A stretch of 64,000 nt of DNA from the NCBI RefSeq assembly GCF_900083545.1, contig NZ_LT559262.1:2017673-2081672 (forward strand), in the 5' to 3' direction. The notes beneath the pieces are model-generated. The model was not told where the DNA came from and searched no databases. It worked only from the letters and a program-made list of their open reading frames with translations. Positions 50,913 through 58,809 of this stretch are shown here, in pieces (within the stretch, counting starts at the first letter, position 1; each line of letters starts with the position of its first letter). The stretch comes from Alistipes provencensis (lineage in GTDB: Bacteria; Bacteroidota; Bacteroidia; Bacteroidales; Rikenellaceae). Made by a program: the position numbers and the translations under genes.

Positions 50913-50943
50913 TTGTGATATGCGGAGGGTTTTGGTACTTTTG
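50913..50943 (+). promoter_or_regulatory. internal promoter for pyrK-pyrD
   Basis: TTG (50913-50915), 20 bp, TACTTTTG (50936-50943), 28 bp before the pyrK ATG. It may let the later pyr genes be transcribed without the leader attenuator. Confidence 0.6.
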
Positions 50944-50970
50944 CCCTCAAAAGTACGGAAAAGAAAATTT

Positions 50971-51711
50971 ATGTATAAGAAAGGCATATATAAAGTTCTC
51001 ACGAACGAACCGCTGACCGATGCGGTGTGGCGGATGACGCTCGCCGGCGACACGCAGTGGATCACGGCGCCCGGACAGTTCGTCAATATCGCGCTGGAGG
51101 GCAGGTATTTGCGCCGGCCCATCTCGGTCTGCGATTTCGATGACAGCTCGATCACGCTGATCTACAAGGTCGTGGGCGGAGGCACCGAACAGATGAGCCG
51201 GATGCAGGCGGGCGAGGAGCTCGACCTGCTGACGGGTCTGGGCAACGGTTTCTCGACCCGGAACGATGCGCGGCGGCCCCTGCTGGTCGGGGGCGGCGTG
51301 GGCGTTCCGCCGCTTTACAATCTGGCGAAGCGACTCCTTGCCGAGGGCAAACCGGTGCAGGTGGTGCTGGGTTTCAACACCGCCTCGGAAGTCTTCTACG
51401 AGGAGGAGTTCCGCGCACTGGGGTGCGAGGTCACCGTTTCGACGGCCGACGGTTCGCGGGGTGTCGAAGGGTTCGTCACCACGGCCATCGCCGACCGGGA
51501 GATGGATTTCGATTATTTTTACGCCTGCGGTCCGCTGCCGATGCTCCACGCGCTGTACAACGCCACGGAACGCGACGGACAACTGTCGTTCGAGGAGCGC
51601 ATGGGGTGCGGATTCGGCGCCTGCATGGGCTGTTCGTGCAAAACCAAATACGGCAACAAACGCATCTGCAAGGAGGGGCCGGTATTGGAGAAAGGAGAGA
51701 TCATATGGTAG
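50971..51711 (+). CDS. pyrK: dihydroorotate dehydrogenase, electron-transfer subunit
   Basis: A 246-residue FAD and [2Fe-2S] protein that passes electrons from PyrD to NAD+. The start at 50971 (MYKKGIYKVLTNEPL) is used because the upstream frame runs through the repeat and promoter. The FAD-binding barrel has RRPISVCD; the NAD-binding domain has VGGGVGVPPLYNLAKRL and ACGPLPML; the iron-sulfur cysteines are in CGFGACMGCSCKTKYG and ICKEGP. It overlaps pyrD by 7 bp, as expected for subunits of class 1B dehydrogenase. Confidence 0.96.
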   Translation: MYKKGIYKVLTNEPLTDAVWRMTLAGDTQWITAPGQFVNIALEGRYLRRPISVCDFDDSSITLIYKVVGGGTEQMSRMQAGEELDLLTGLGNGFSTRNDARRPLLVGGGVGVPPLYNLAKRLLAEGKPVQVVLGFNTASEVFYEEEFRALGCEVTVSTADGSRGVEGFVTTAIADREMDFDYFYACGPLPMLHALYNATERDGQLSFEERMGCGFGACMGCSCKTKYGNKRICKEGPVLEKGEIIW

Positions 51712-52613
51712 ACACATCGGTCGAACTGTGCGGCCTCAGGCTGGACAATCCGGTCGTTCCGGCCAGCGGGACTTTCGGTTACGGCAACGAATTCCGGGAG
51801 TTCTACGACATCAACGTCCTCGGGTCGTTCTCGTTCAAGGGCACCACGCGGGAGCCGCGCTTCGGTAACCCCACGCCCCGCATCGCCGAGTGCGAAGCCG
51901 GGATGATAAACGCCGTGGGATTGCAGAATCCCGGCATCGACGCCGTGATCCGCGAGGAACTGCCGCGGCTGAAAACCTTTTTCCGGAAACCCGTCATCGC
52001 CAATATTTCGGGATTCTCGGTCGAGGAGTACGCCTACTGCTGCGAGCGGATCGACAAGCAGGAGCAGGTCGGCATCATCGAGGTCAACGTCTCGTGCCCC
52101 AACGTGCGGCACGGCGGCATGTCGTTCGGCACCTGCCCGGATGCCGCCGCCGAGGTGACGCGCGCCGTGAAGGCGGTGACGACGAAGCCCGTGTTCATCA
52201 AACTCTCGCCCAACGTCACGGACATCGTTTCGATCGCCCGGGCCTGCGAGGAGGCGGGGGCCGACGGCATCTGTCTGATAAATACGCTGCTGGGCATGCG
52301 CATCGACGTCGCCCGCCGCCGTCCGGTCATCGCCAACACGATGGGCGGATTCTCGGGCGCCGCGGTCTTTCCCGTTGCCCTCAGGATGGTCTATCAGGTC
52401 GCCAAGGCGTGCCGGATTCCCGTGATGGGGTGCGGCGGCGTCACGACGGCCCGCGACGTGATCGAGATGATGATGGCCGGGGCCACGGCCGTGCAGGTCG
52501 GGGCTGCCAATCTGGTGAACCCCTACGCTTCGAAGGAGATCGTCGAGGCCCTGCCCGGCGAGATGGAGCGGCTGGGGATTGAAAAATTATCGGATATAAT
52601 CGGCATCGTATGA
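51705..52613 (+). CDS. pyrD: dihydroorotate dehydrogenase, class 1B catalytic subunit
   Basis: A 302-residue FMN-dependent TIM-barrel enzyme oxidising dihydroorotate to orotate. The start MVDTSVELCGLRLDNPV at 51705 lies inside the pyrK stop region. The catalytic cysteine is in NVSCPNVRHGG, FMN contacts in INTLLGMRID and GCGGVTTARDVIEMMMAGA. With PyrK it forms the NAD-linked heterotetramer. Its 3' end forms one arm of a long imperfect palindrome (52603-52727). Confidence 0.97.
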   Translation: MVDTSVELCGLRLDNPVVPASGTFGYGNEFREFYDINVLGSFSFKGTTREPRFGNPTPRIAECEAGMINAVGLQNPGIDAVIREELPRLKTFFRKPVIANISGFSVEEYAYCCERIDKQEQVGIIEVNVSCPNVRHGGMSFGTCPDAAAEVTRAVKAVTTKPVFIKLSPNVTDIVSIARACEEAGADGICLINTLLGMRIDVARRRPVIANTMGGFSGAAVFPVALRMVYQVAKACRIPVMGCGGVTTARDVIEMMMAGATAVQVGAANLVNPYASKEIVEALPGEMERLGIEKLSDIIGIV

Positions 52614-52727
52614 TCGCATGGCATCTTCGGCACTTCCCTCGCCGGCTTCGGCAGTCGCATACGTCAGGTATGCTCCTGCTTTGCCGGCTTCACGAAGCCC
52701 CGAACCTGCCGTACGCTGATACGATGC
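52603..52727. repeat. long imperfect palindrome between pyrD and pyrF
   Basis: Outer arms GCATCGTAT (52603-52611) and ATACGATGC (52719-52727) are perfect; the next arms, CATGGC and GCCGTA, then TTCGG and CCGAA, continue the pairing. In the middle GCATAC-GTCAG-GTATGC makes a tight hairpin. The left arm includes the pyrD stop region. It is non-coding and could fold into a long stem in the message. Confidence 0.65.
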
Positions 52728-52742
52728 AGAATTAAGAAAAAT

Positions 52743-53447
52743 ATGCAACACGACGTAATCATAGCCTGCGACTTCAAGTCGGCAGAAGACACCTTCAGGT
52801 TCCTTGATCTTTTCAAAGACGAGGCCCGCAAACCCTTTCTGAAGATCGGCATGGAACTCTTCTACGCCGAGGGACCCTCGATCGTGCGCGAGATCAAGCG
52901 CCGGGGGCACAAGATTTTCCTCGATCTGAAGCTCCACGACATCCCCAACACCGTGAAAAAGGCGATGGCCGTGCTGTCGCGGCTGGACGTGGACATGTGC
53001 AACGTCCATGCGGCCGGCACGATCGAGATGATGAAGGCCGCCCTCGAAGGGCTCACCCGCGCCGACGGTACGCGGCCCCTGCTGATCGCCGTGACGCAGC
53101 TCACCTCGACCAGCGAGGAGCGCATGCGCGGCGAACTGCTGATCGACGCTTCGATCAACGACACGATCGTGAAATACGCGCAGAACACCCGCGATGCCGG
53201 GCTGGACGGCGTGGTCTGCTCGCCGCTGGAGGCCGGGATGGTGCACGAGGCGTGCGGGAAAGAGTTCCTCACGATCACGCCCGGCGTGCGATTTGCAGAC
53301 GGGGATGTAGCGGATCAGGTGCGCGTCACGACCCCTGCCCGCGCCCGTGAGATCGGCTCCGACTTCATCGTCGTGGGACGCCCGATCACGGCTGCGGAGG
53401 ACCCCGTGGCGGCTTACCGCAGGTGCGTGGCCGAATTCGTCGGATAA
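52743..53447 (+). CDS. pyrF: orotidine 5'-phosphate decarboxylase
   Basis: A 234-residue TIM-barrel enzyme making UMP from OMP. Residues DFKSAEDT near the N-terminus and [13 protein letters not shown] (the Asp-Lys-Asp centre) identify it; the phosphate site is [16 protein letters not shown]. The length and motif fit type 1 PyrF, shorter than the type 2 form I remember from Bacteroides. It starts 129 bp after pyrD, beyond the palindrome. Confidence 0.96.
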   Translation: MQHDVIIACDFKSAEDTFRFLDLFKDEARKPFLKIGMELFYAEGPSIVREIKRRGHKIFLDLKLHDIPNTVKKAMAVLSRLDVDMCNVHAAGTIEMMKAALEGLTRADGTRPLLIAVTQLTSTSEERMRGELLIDASINDTIVKYAQNTRDAGLDGVVCSPLEAGMVHEACGKEFLTITPGVRFADGDVADQVRVTTPARAREIGSDFIVVGRPITAAEDPVAAYRRCVAEFVG

Positions 53448-53459
53448 TTCGCAAAATCG

Positions 53460-53545
53460 CTTTTTACGGCGTTATGCGTCGTCGCCGGACTGCTCATTTA
53501 CCGCTGTAAACTCCGCGTCCGGCTCCTTGCAGGCCTTGTAAAAAG
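53460..53545. repeat. nested palindrome after pyrF
   Basis: Three nested inverted pairs around one centre: CTTTTTAC (53460-53467) with GTAAAAAG (53538-53545), GCCGGAC (53484-53490) with GTCCGGC (53517-53523), and TTTAC with GTAAA around CGCT (53497-53510). It is non-coding; it could be a processing or stability structure between pyrF and the redox gene. Confidence 0.65.
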
Positions 53546-53579
53546 ACAATTTATCGAATTACTTTAAACTGTATAGCTT

Positions 53580-53840
53580 ATGAAACCGGTAAAACTTTTC
53601 TACCTGAAATCGTGCCCCTTCTGCAAGAAGGCGCTGCGCTACATCGAGGAGGCGAAGGCCGCCCATCCGGAGCTGGCCGCTGTCGGGATCGAGATGATCG
53701 AGGAGTCGGAGGAGCCCGAGGTGGCCGACACGTTCGACTACTACTATGTGCCGACGTTCTACGTCGACGGGGTGAAGGTCCACGAGGGAGGTATCTATCC
53801 CGACGAGGTAGAGAAGATTTTACGCTCGGCGCTGGAATAG
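53580..53840 (+). CDS. thioredoxin/glutaredoxin-like small protein
   Basis: An 86-residue thioredoxin-fold protein with the redox motif YLKSCPFCKKAL near residue 12 (CPFC). The cis-proline occurs in YYVPTFYVDG, and a single beta-alpha unit follows (VKVHEGGIYPDEVEKIL). The partner is unknown. The stop codon is directly followed by the ATG of the S41 peptidase gene, so the two are co-transcribed, within the pyr gene series. Confidence 0.88.
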   Translation: MKPVKLFYLKSCPFCKKALRYIEEAKAAHPELAAVGIEMIEESEEPEVADTFDYYYVPTFYVDGVKVHEGGIYPDEVEKILRSALE

Positions 53841-54935
53841 ATGACGATTTTGCTGCGCATCCTGCTGATGGCGTTCGGTGCCGTTAGCCTGTTGCCTGCC
53901 GGGGCGCAAACCCCTGCGGGAGACGCCGTGTCCGACTTCGACTTCGCCGTCGACGCGGTGGAGCGCGCCTATGCGGGCTATCCGGACAAGACCGCGAACC
54001 GCGGGGCGGAATACGCGGCGCTGAAAGAGCGGCTGCGGAGCGGGATCGCCTCGGGGCGCGACACCTATGACGCCGTTGCCGAGTATCTCGGCTGGTTCGA
54101 CGATTCGCACCTCGGAACGGAGGGCGTAAGGACTTACCGGCCCAAATCGGTCCGCCGACCTTCGGATTACGCGGCACGGATGGAGCGTTATGACCCGCAG
54201 TTCACCCATTGCCGGGTGGACGGCGAAACGTATCTGATCCGTTTCCCGTCGTGCGACCTGAATGAAGAACAGGCCGCTTGGGTGCGGACTGCCGTGCGGG
54301 CTTATCTGGCCTCGGGATGTGAAAATCTGATCCTCGACATCCGCGGCAACGGCGGCGGGAGCGACAGTGCCTATGAACCGCTGCTCAAACTGCTCTACGA
54401 CCACGAAGGGGTGGAGGATGCCATGGAGTACCGCGTTTCGGAACTGGCCGTCGCCCATGTGGGGGAGTTTGCCGGCGATACGGAGCGGGGACGCGCGAAG
54501 ATCGCACGGATGGAACGCACTCCGGCAGGGGAGTTCCTAACGGACGGACCGAAAACCTACCGTATCCGTTACGATTCCGTCTCGCCGCGGCCTCGCCGGG
54601 CGGGGTTGCTGATCGATGGAAAAGTCGGCTCCTCGGGTGAACAGTTGGTGCTCGAAGTCAGGGCCAGCAGCCGCCGGACGACCGTTTACGGGCAGGATAA
54701 TACGCTCGGGTGCCTCGATTTTTCGAACTGCGAAATACTTTATTTTCCGCAGGATTCGACCCGGTGGATGATGCTCCCCACGACCCGTTCCTGCCGGGTT
54801 TCGGAAGGCCGCGGGATCGACTCCGCGGGTATTGCGCCCGATGTGCGCATTCCGCTGCCCTTACCCGAAATCCTGACCGACAATGTCGATACATGGGTGC
54901 GTTGGGTTGCTGATGATTTGAAAACTGAAAACTAA
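53841..54935 (+). CDS. S41-family serine peptidase
   Basis: A 364-residue exported peptidase of the C-terminal-processing type. Signal peptide [23 protein letters not shown]; no PDZ domain is visible, residues about 25-110 being a helical N-domain. The catalytic core has [16 protein letters not shown] and the Ser of [12 protein letters not shown]; the lysine of the Ser-Lys dyad may be in [11 protein letters not shown] or nearby and is not certain. It starts on the base after the redox gene and ends 5 bp before pyrE, so it is probably in the pyr transcript, though no link to pyrimidines is known to me. Confidence 0.85.
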   Translation: MTILLRILLMAFGAVSLLPAGAQTPAGDAVSDFDFAVDAVERAYAGYPDKTANRGAEYAALKERLRSGIASGRDTYDAVAEYLGWFDDSHLGTEGVRTYRPKSVRRPSDYAARMERYDPQFTHCRVDGETYLIRFPSCDLNEEQAAWVRTAVRAYLASGCENLILDIRGNGGGSDSAYEPLLKLLYDHEGVEDAMEYRVSELAVAHVGEFAGDTERGRAKIARMERTPAGEFLTDGPKTYRIRYDSVSPRPRRAGLLIDGKVGSSGEQLVLEVRASSRRTTVYGQDNTLGCLDFSNCEILYFPQDSTRWMMLPTTRSCRVSEGRGIDSAGIAPDVRIPLPLPEILTDNVDTWVRWVADDLKTEN

Positions 54936-54940
54936 ACGAT

Positions 54941-55573
54941 ATGATGGAGAAATCAATTGCTAAGGATTTGCTGTCGATCGGCGCGGTGTTCCTGCGCCCC
55001 GAACAGCCTTTTACATGGGCGAGCGGTATCAAAAGCCCGATTTATTGCGATAACCGGCTGACGCTCACGGCTCCCGTCGTCCGCGGCCACGTCGAGGCGG
55101 GTTTGGCCGAGATCGTCCGCACGAAATTCCCCGAAGCCGAGGTGCTGATGGGCACCTCGACGGCCGGCATCGCCCATGCGGCCATCACGGCCACGATCCT
55201 CGACCTGCCGATGGGTTATGTGCGCTCGGGTTCGAAGGACCACGGCCGCGGCAACCAGATCGAAGGCAAGCTGGAAAAGGGCCAGAAGGTCGTCGTGATC
55301 GAGGACCTCATCTCGACGGGCGGTTCGTGCATCGAGGTGGTGAATGCCCTGCGCGAAGCGGGCGCCGAGGTGCTGGGTGTGGCTTCGATCTTCACCTACG
55401 GGATGAAGAAGGGCCTCGACCGCATGAAGGAAGCAAATGTCACGAATTACAGCCTTTCGAACCTCGACGCGCTTGTGGAGGTTGCCGCCGAGGAGGGATA
55501 TATCAAGCCCGAGGACAAGGCGCGGCTGATTGCATTCCGCAACAATCCGTCGGACGAGAGTTGGATGAAATAA
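54941..55573 (+). CDS. pyrE: orotate phosphoribosyltransferase
   Basis: A 210-residue enzyme forming OMP from orotate and PRPP. The start [20 protein letters not shown] lies 5 bp after the S41 gene. The PRPP motif is [18 protein letters not shown] (residues about 107-124), and the flexible loop region [13 protein letters not shown] is present, as is [16 protein letters not shown]. It forms a dimer in other bacteria. It is followed by the second copy of palindromic element P1. Confidence 0.97.
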   Translation: MMEKSIAKDLLSIGAVFLRPEQPFTWASGIKSPIYCDNRLTLTAPVVRGHVEAGLAEIVRTKFPEAEVLMGTSTAGIAHAAITATILDLPMGYVRSGSKDHGRGNQIEGKLEKGQKVVVIEDLISTGGSCIEVVNALREAGAEVLGVASIFTYGMKKGLDRMKEANVTNYSLSNLDALVEVAAEEGYIKPEDKARLIAFRNNPSDESWMK

Positions 55574-55701
55574 TTCCGATTTTAGCGGGCGCCTTTTGTC
55601 CTTCCTCGCTCGTCCCGAATGGGCGGTACCTCATGTACAGCCCGTCCGTGCCGACCGTCGGGCAGGCCAAAATCCGCTCCCCTAAAATCAGAATCAGGTG
55701 A
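55574..55701. repeat. palindromic intergenic element P1, copy 2
   Basis: The same family as 50739-50867, lying between pyrE and pyrB. It has clear ends GATTTTAG (about 55578) and CTAAAATC (about 55682), an 8-bp perfect inverted pair, and shares GTCCTTCC, GAATGGGC, GTACAGCCC and AGGTGAA with copy 1. Confidence 0.65.
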
Positions 55702-55728
55702 AAATCCGAAACTTTAGAATGAAAACCT

Positions 55729-56814
55729 ATGCGACATTTAATTGATCCGACCGACCTCACGGTCCGGGAGACCGAGCAGATCGTGGCGCTGGCGGAGGAC
55801 ATCATCGCCAACCGCGCCAAGTACAGCGAATCGTGCAAGGGCAAGAAGCTGGCCACGCTGTTCTACGAGCCCTCGACCCGCACGCGGCTGAGCTTCACCT
55901 CGGCGATGCTCGAACTGGGCGGGCAGGTCATCGGCTTCTCCGACGCCAACTCCTCGTCGGTATCCAAGGGCGAGACGGTGGCAGACACCGTGCGCGTAAT
56001 CCGCTGCTTCGCAGACATCATCGCCATGCGCCACTTCAAGGAGGGTGCGCCGCTCGTGGCTTCGCAGTATGCGGGCGTCCCGGTCATCAACGCCGGCGAC
56101 GGCAGCCACTCGCATCCGACGCAGACCCTCACGGACCTGCTGACGATCAAGCGCGAGAAGGGGCGTTTCGACAACATGACCATCGGCTTCTGCGGCGACC
56201 TGAAATTCGGCCGCACGGTCCACTCGCTCATCAAGGCCCTGTCGCGCTATTCGGGGATCAAGGTGATCCTCATTTCGCCCGAGGAGCTGCGCCTTCCGGA
56301 CTACATGCTGCACGAGATGAGCGCCAATTCGAAACTCGAGTTCCGCGAGGTGCGCACGATGGAGGAGGTGATGCCCGAACTGGACATCCTCTACATGACG
56401 CGCGTGCAGAAGGAGCGCTTCCTCGACGAGGAGGAGTTCGACCGCGTGAAGAACAGCTTCGTGCTCAACCCCGAGAAGCTCGCCACCGCCAAGCAGGATA
56501 TGATTATCCTTCACCCGCTGCCGCGCGTCAACGAGATCACGCGGGCGGTGGACAACGACCCCCGTGCGGCTTACTTCCGGCAGGTCGAGAACGGCAAGTT
56601 CGTGCGCATGGCGCTGATCTATACGCTGCTGCGCTGGGCCGACGAGAACAAGCCCTTCGACCGGACCCCGGTTTTCGGCGAGGAATACCTCGTCAACGAA
56701 CTGGAGTGTCCGAACCGCCGCTGCATCTCGGCCACGGAGGATGTCGACCAGCTCTTCCGCCGTGCGGACGACGGGGCGTGCCGCTGCGCCTACTGCGAGG
56801 CGAAGGCCCGGTAG
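55729..56814 (+). CDS. pyrB: aspartate carbamoyltransferase with fused PyrI-like zinc motif
   Basis: A 361-residue enzyme making carbamoyl-aspartate from carbamoyl phosphate and aspartate. The catalytic body (about 1-310) has [12 protein letters not shown], the 80s-loop serine in SVSKGET, and HPLPRVNEI. It then extends about 50 residues into [13 protein letters not shown] with CRCAYCEAK at the end: cysteines 327, 332, 353 and 356 give Cx4C and Cx2C, as in the zinc domain of E. coli PyrI (CPNSNC and CKYC). The nucleotide-binding PyrI domain is missing, and no pyrI gene is in the window. The zinc motif is seen in the sequence; its role in assembly is inferred. Confidence 0.93.
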   Translation: MRHLIDPTDLTVRETEQIVALAEDIIANRAKYSESCKGKKLATLFYEPSTRTRLSFTSAMLELGGQVIGFSDANSSSVSKGETVADTVRVIRCFADIIAMRHFKEGAPLVASQYAGVPVINAGDGSHSHPTQTLTDLLTIKREKGRFDNMTIGFCGDLKFGRTVHSLIKALSRYSGIKVILISPEELRLPDYMLHEMSANSKLEFREVRTMEEVMPELDILYMTRVQKERFLDEEEFDRVKNSFVLNPEKLATAKQDMIILHPLPRVNEITRAVDNDPRAAYFRQVENGKFVRMALIYTLLRWADENKPFDRTPVFGEEYLVNELECPNRRCISATEDVDQLFRRADDGACRCAYCEAKAR

Positions 56815-56864
56815 GGGCGTTACGGTGAATGTCGATAAATTGTCGATAGAATATGCCCGGGAAT

Positions 56865-56895
56865 TTTGAAAGTCTGCCGAAAAACGCTACTTTTG
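56865..56895 (+). promoter_or_regulatory. pur operon promoter
   Basis: TTTG (56865-56868), 19 bp, TACTTTTG (56888-56895). No comparable -7 box is seen nearer to purE, so this should drive purE-purK-purL through the leader. Confidence 0.75.
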
Positions 56896-56929
56896 TGACG
56901 TTGTTTTAACGACAGTTAGGTTAATTCCG

Positions 56930-57073
56930 ATGATTCCCATTAGCAATATCGACCAGCGCGAACGAAAGAAACGGCAGGGGCAGGCCGCTGCCTTCTATTC
57001 GTCGGCGTGTCGGCAAATGCAGCCCGCACACTCCCCGATGCAGCAGATGCCTGCTCGTGGAATGCTCGGATAG
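56930..57073 (+). CDS. 47-residue leader peptide of the pur operon
   Basis: An ATG-started frame 34 bp after the -7 box, 47 residues, beginning MIPISNIDQRERKKRQG and ending MQQMPARGMLG. The final 18 residues hold five methionines. The TAG stop (57071-57073) is 6 bp before a 9-bp-stem hairpin (57080-57109), so a ribosome at the stop would cover its 5' arm. The layout parallels the pyr leader at 45048. Translation is inferred. The Met-rich end could tie control to methionine or formyl-folate supply, which is only a guess. There is no similarity I recognise to a functional protein. Confidence 0.5.
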   Translation: MIPISNIDQRERKKRQGQAAAFYSSACRQMQPAHSPMQQMPARGMLG

Positions 57074-57079
57074 ATACCA

Positions 57080-57116
57080 GACCGCCACGGCAGGAATGCT
57101 GTGGCGGTCTCTCTTT
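57080..57116 (+). terminator. pur leader hairpin, possible attenuator
   Basis: GACCGCCAC (57080-57088) pairs with GTGGCGGTC (57101-57109), with GCA/TGC pairing inside; the tail is TCTCTTT. A second stem, CCCGTCT/AGACGGG (57117-57133), with TTTT follows at once. The T-run is weak for the first hairpin, so the pair may act together. Confidence 0.55.
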
Positions 57117-57215
57117 CCCGTCTAAGAGACGGGTTTTAGGATGCGGTGGCCGGTTGTCGGGTTTTCGGGCCGGGTTTCCGCTCCCGCCCGTTTAGGAAGC
57201 GGATTTTGGAATGAT
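57117..57215 (+). repeat. dispersed hairpin repeat, copy D (two units)
   Basis: CCCGTCT-aag-AGACGGG then TTTTAGGATGCGGTGGC, and a second unit CCGTTT-agg-AAGCGG then ATTTTGGAATGATAAT. Both follow the layout stem, T-run, then A/GTGNGGT seen in copy A. This fills most of the gap between the pur leader and purE. Confidence 0.5.
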
Positions 57216-57233
57216 AATATAAAACGAATTCAT

Positions 57234-57701
57234 ATGAAAGTAGGCGTGATTATGGGCTCTGTGAGCGATTACGAAGTGATGTCCGAGGCGGTTTCGATGC
57301 TCGAAGCGTTCGGCGTGGATTTCGAGAAACGGGTGGTCAGCGCTCACCGCACGCCCGACCTGCTGTGCGAATACGCCAAGACGGCCCGCGAACGCGGCAT
57401 CGGCGTGATTATCGCCGGGGCAGGCGGCGCCGCGCATCTGCCGGGCATGGTGGCTTCGATGACCCCGCTGCCCGTGGTGGGCGTTCCCGTGAAGTCGCGG
57501 GCCCTGAACGGACTGGATTCGCTGCTGTCGATCGTGCAGATGCCCGCGGGCGTTCCCGTGGCCACGACGGCCATCAACGGAGCCAAGAACGCCGCGCTGA
57601 TCGCCGTGTCGATCCTCGCCCTGCAGGATGCCGACTTGGCCGCGAAACTCGACGCTTTCCGCGCCAAACAGACTGCCGACGTACTCAAAGCCGAACTGTA
57701 A
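57234..57701 (+). CDS. purE: 5-(carboxyamino)imidazole ribonucleotide mutase
   Basis: A 155-residue class I PurE that shifts the carboxyl group of N5-CAIR to give CAIR. The start [16 protein letters not shown] at 57234 contains the active-site GSxSD block; SAHRTP and [14 protein letters not shown] are the other catalytic blocks. An octamer is expected from the family. It is the first enzyme gene of the pur operon; the stop TAA overlaps the purK ATG by one base. Confidence 0.97.
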   Translation: MKVGVIMGSVSDYEVMSEAVSMLEAFGVDFEKRVVSAHRTPDLLCEYAKTARERGIGVIIAGAGGAAHLPGMVASMTPLPVVGVPVKSRALNGLDSLLSIVQMPAGVPVATTAINGAKNAALIAVSILALQDADLAAKLDAFRAKQTADVLKAEL

Positions 57702-58789
57702 TGAAGACCATCGGTATCATAGGCGGAGGCCAGTTGGGGCTGATGATCGCCGAGCAGGCGCATGTGCTGGGGGTGAAGGCCGTATGCCTCGACCCGGCGC
57801 CGGATGCCCCGGCGTTCCGGGTCTGCGACGACCACATCGTTGCGGCCTACGACGATGCCGCGGCGCTCGAGGAGCTGTGCCGCCGCAGCGACGTGGTGAC
57901 CTATGAATTCGAGAACGTGCCGGGGGAGATTCTGATCCCGCTGTGCGAAAAATACAACATCCCGCAGGGGTATAAACCCCTCTACGATTCGCAGGACCGC
58001 CTGCGCGAGAAGACCAACGCCCGCGACCACGGGCTTCGCACGCCCGGCTTCGCCGCCGTGGACGACGAAGCGTCGCTGCGAGCCGCCGTGAAGGAGCTGG
58101 GACTCCCCGCCGTGCTGAAGACCCGCACGCTGGGTTATGACGGTCACGGCCAGTTGGTGCTGAAAACCGAGGCCGACATCGAGCGGGCCCTGCCGCTGCT
58201 GGCGGTGCCCTGCATACTGGAGGAGTTCGTGCGTTTCGATTCCGAGGCCAGCATCGTGATGGTCGCCGACGGAGAACGGGTCGTGAGCTTCCCCGTGGGA
58301 CGCAACGTCCACCGCGACGGGATTTTGGACCTCTGCCTCGTCCCTTCGGAGGCCGATCCGCAGGTGCTGGCGCAGATGAAGGCCGAGAGCGAACGCTTCA
58401 TGCGCGACTGCGGCTACCGGGGCATCCTGGCCATCGAGTATTTCATCAAGGGCGATGCGTTCTATTTCAACGAGATGGCTCCGCGTCCCCACAACTCGGG
58501 ACACTACACCATCGAGGGTTCGACCACGAACCAGTTCCGCGAGCTGGTGCGTTATCTGGTCGGGGAACCCCTCGAGGAGCCGCGGCTGGTGGCGCCCACG
58601 GTGATGAAAAACATTCTGGGGCAGGATCTCGAAGCGGCCGAAAAGGTGGCTGAGGAGAACCGCGACGGTGTTTACGTCCACCTTTACGGCAAGACGGAGA
58701 GCCGTCCCAAGCGCAAGATGGGTCACATCACTTTCGTGGGGATGACGCCCGGGGAGTATGAGCAGGAGTGGGCCGCAAGATTTGTGTAA
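57701..58789 (+). CDS. purK: N5-carboxyaminoimidazole ribonucleotide synthase
   Basis: A 362-residue ATP-grasp ligase carboxylating AIR with bicarbonate. It begins [20 protein letters not shown], with the ATP-grasp core including KTRTLGYDGHGQ and the metal-binding NEMAPRPHNSGH. The start at 57701 overlaps the purE stop, which supports the pairing with purE. It ends 20 bp before purL. Confidence 0.97.
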   Translation: MKTIGIIGGGQLGLMIAEQAHVLGVKAVCLDPAPDAPAFRVCDDHIVAAYDDAAALEELCRRSDVVTYEFENVPGEILIPLCEKYNIPQGYKPLYDSQDRLREKTNARDHGLRTPGFAAVDDEASLRAAVKELGLPAVLKTRTLGYDGHGQLVLKTEADIERALPLLAVPCILEEFVRFDSEASIVMVADGERVVSFPVGRNVHRDGILDLCLVPSEADPQVLAQMKAESERFMRDCGYRGILAIEYFIKGDAFYFNEMAPRPHNSGHYTIEGSTTNQFRELVRYLVGEPLEEPRLVAPTVMKNILGQDLEAAEKVAEENRDGVYVHLYGKTESRPKRKMGHITFVGMTPGEYEQEWAARFV

Positions 58790-58809
58790 AATAAGGAATA
58801 AACAAGATA

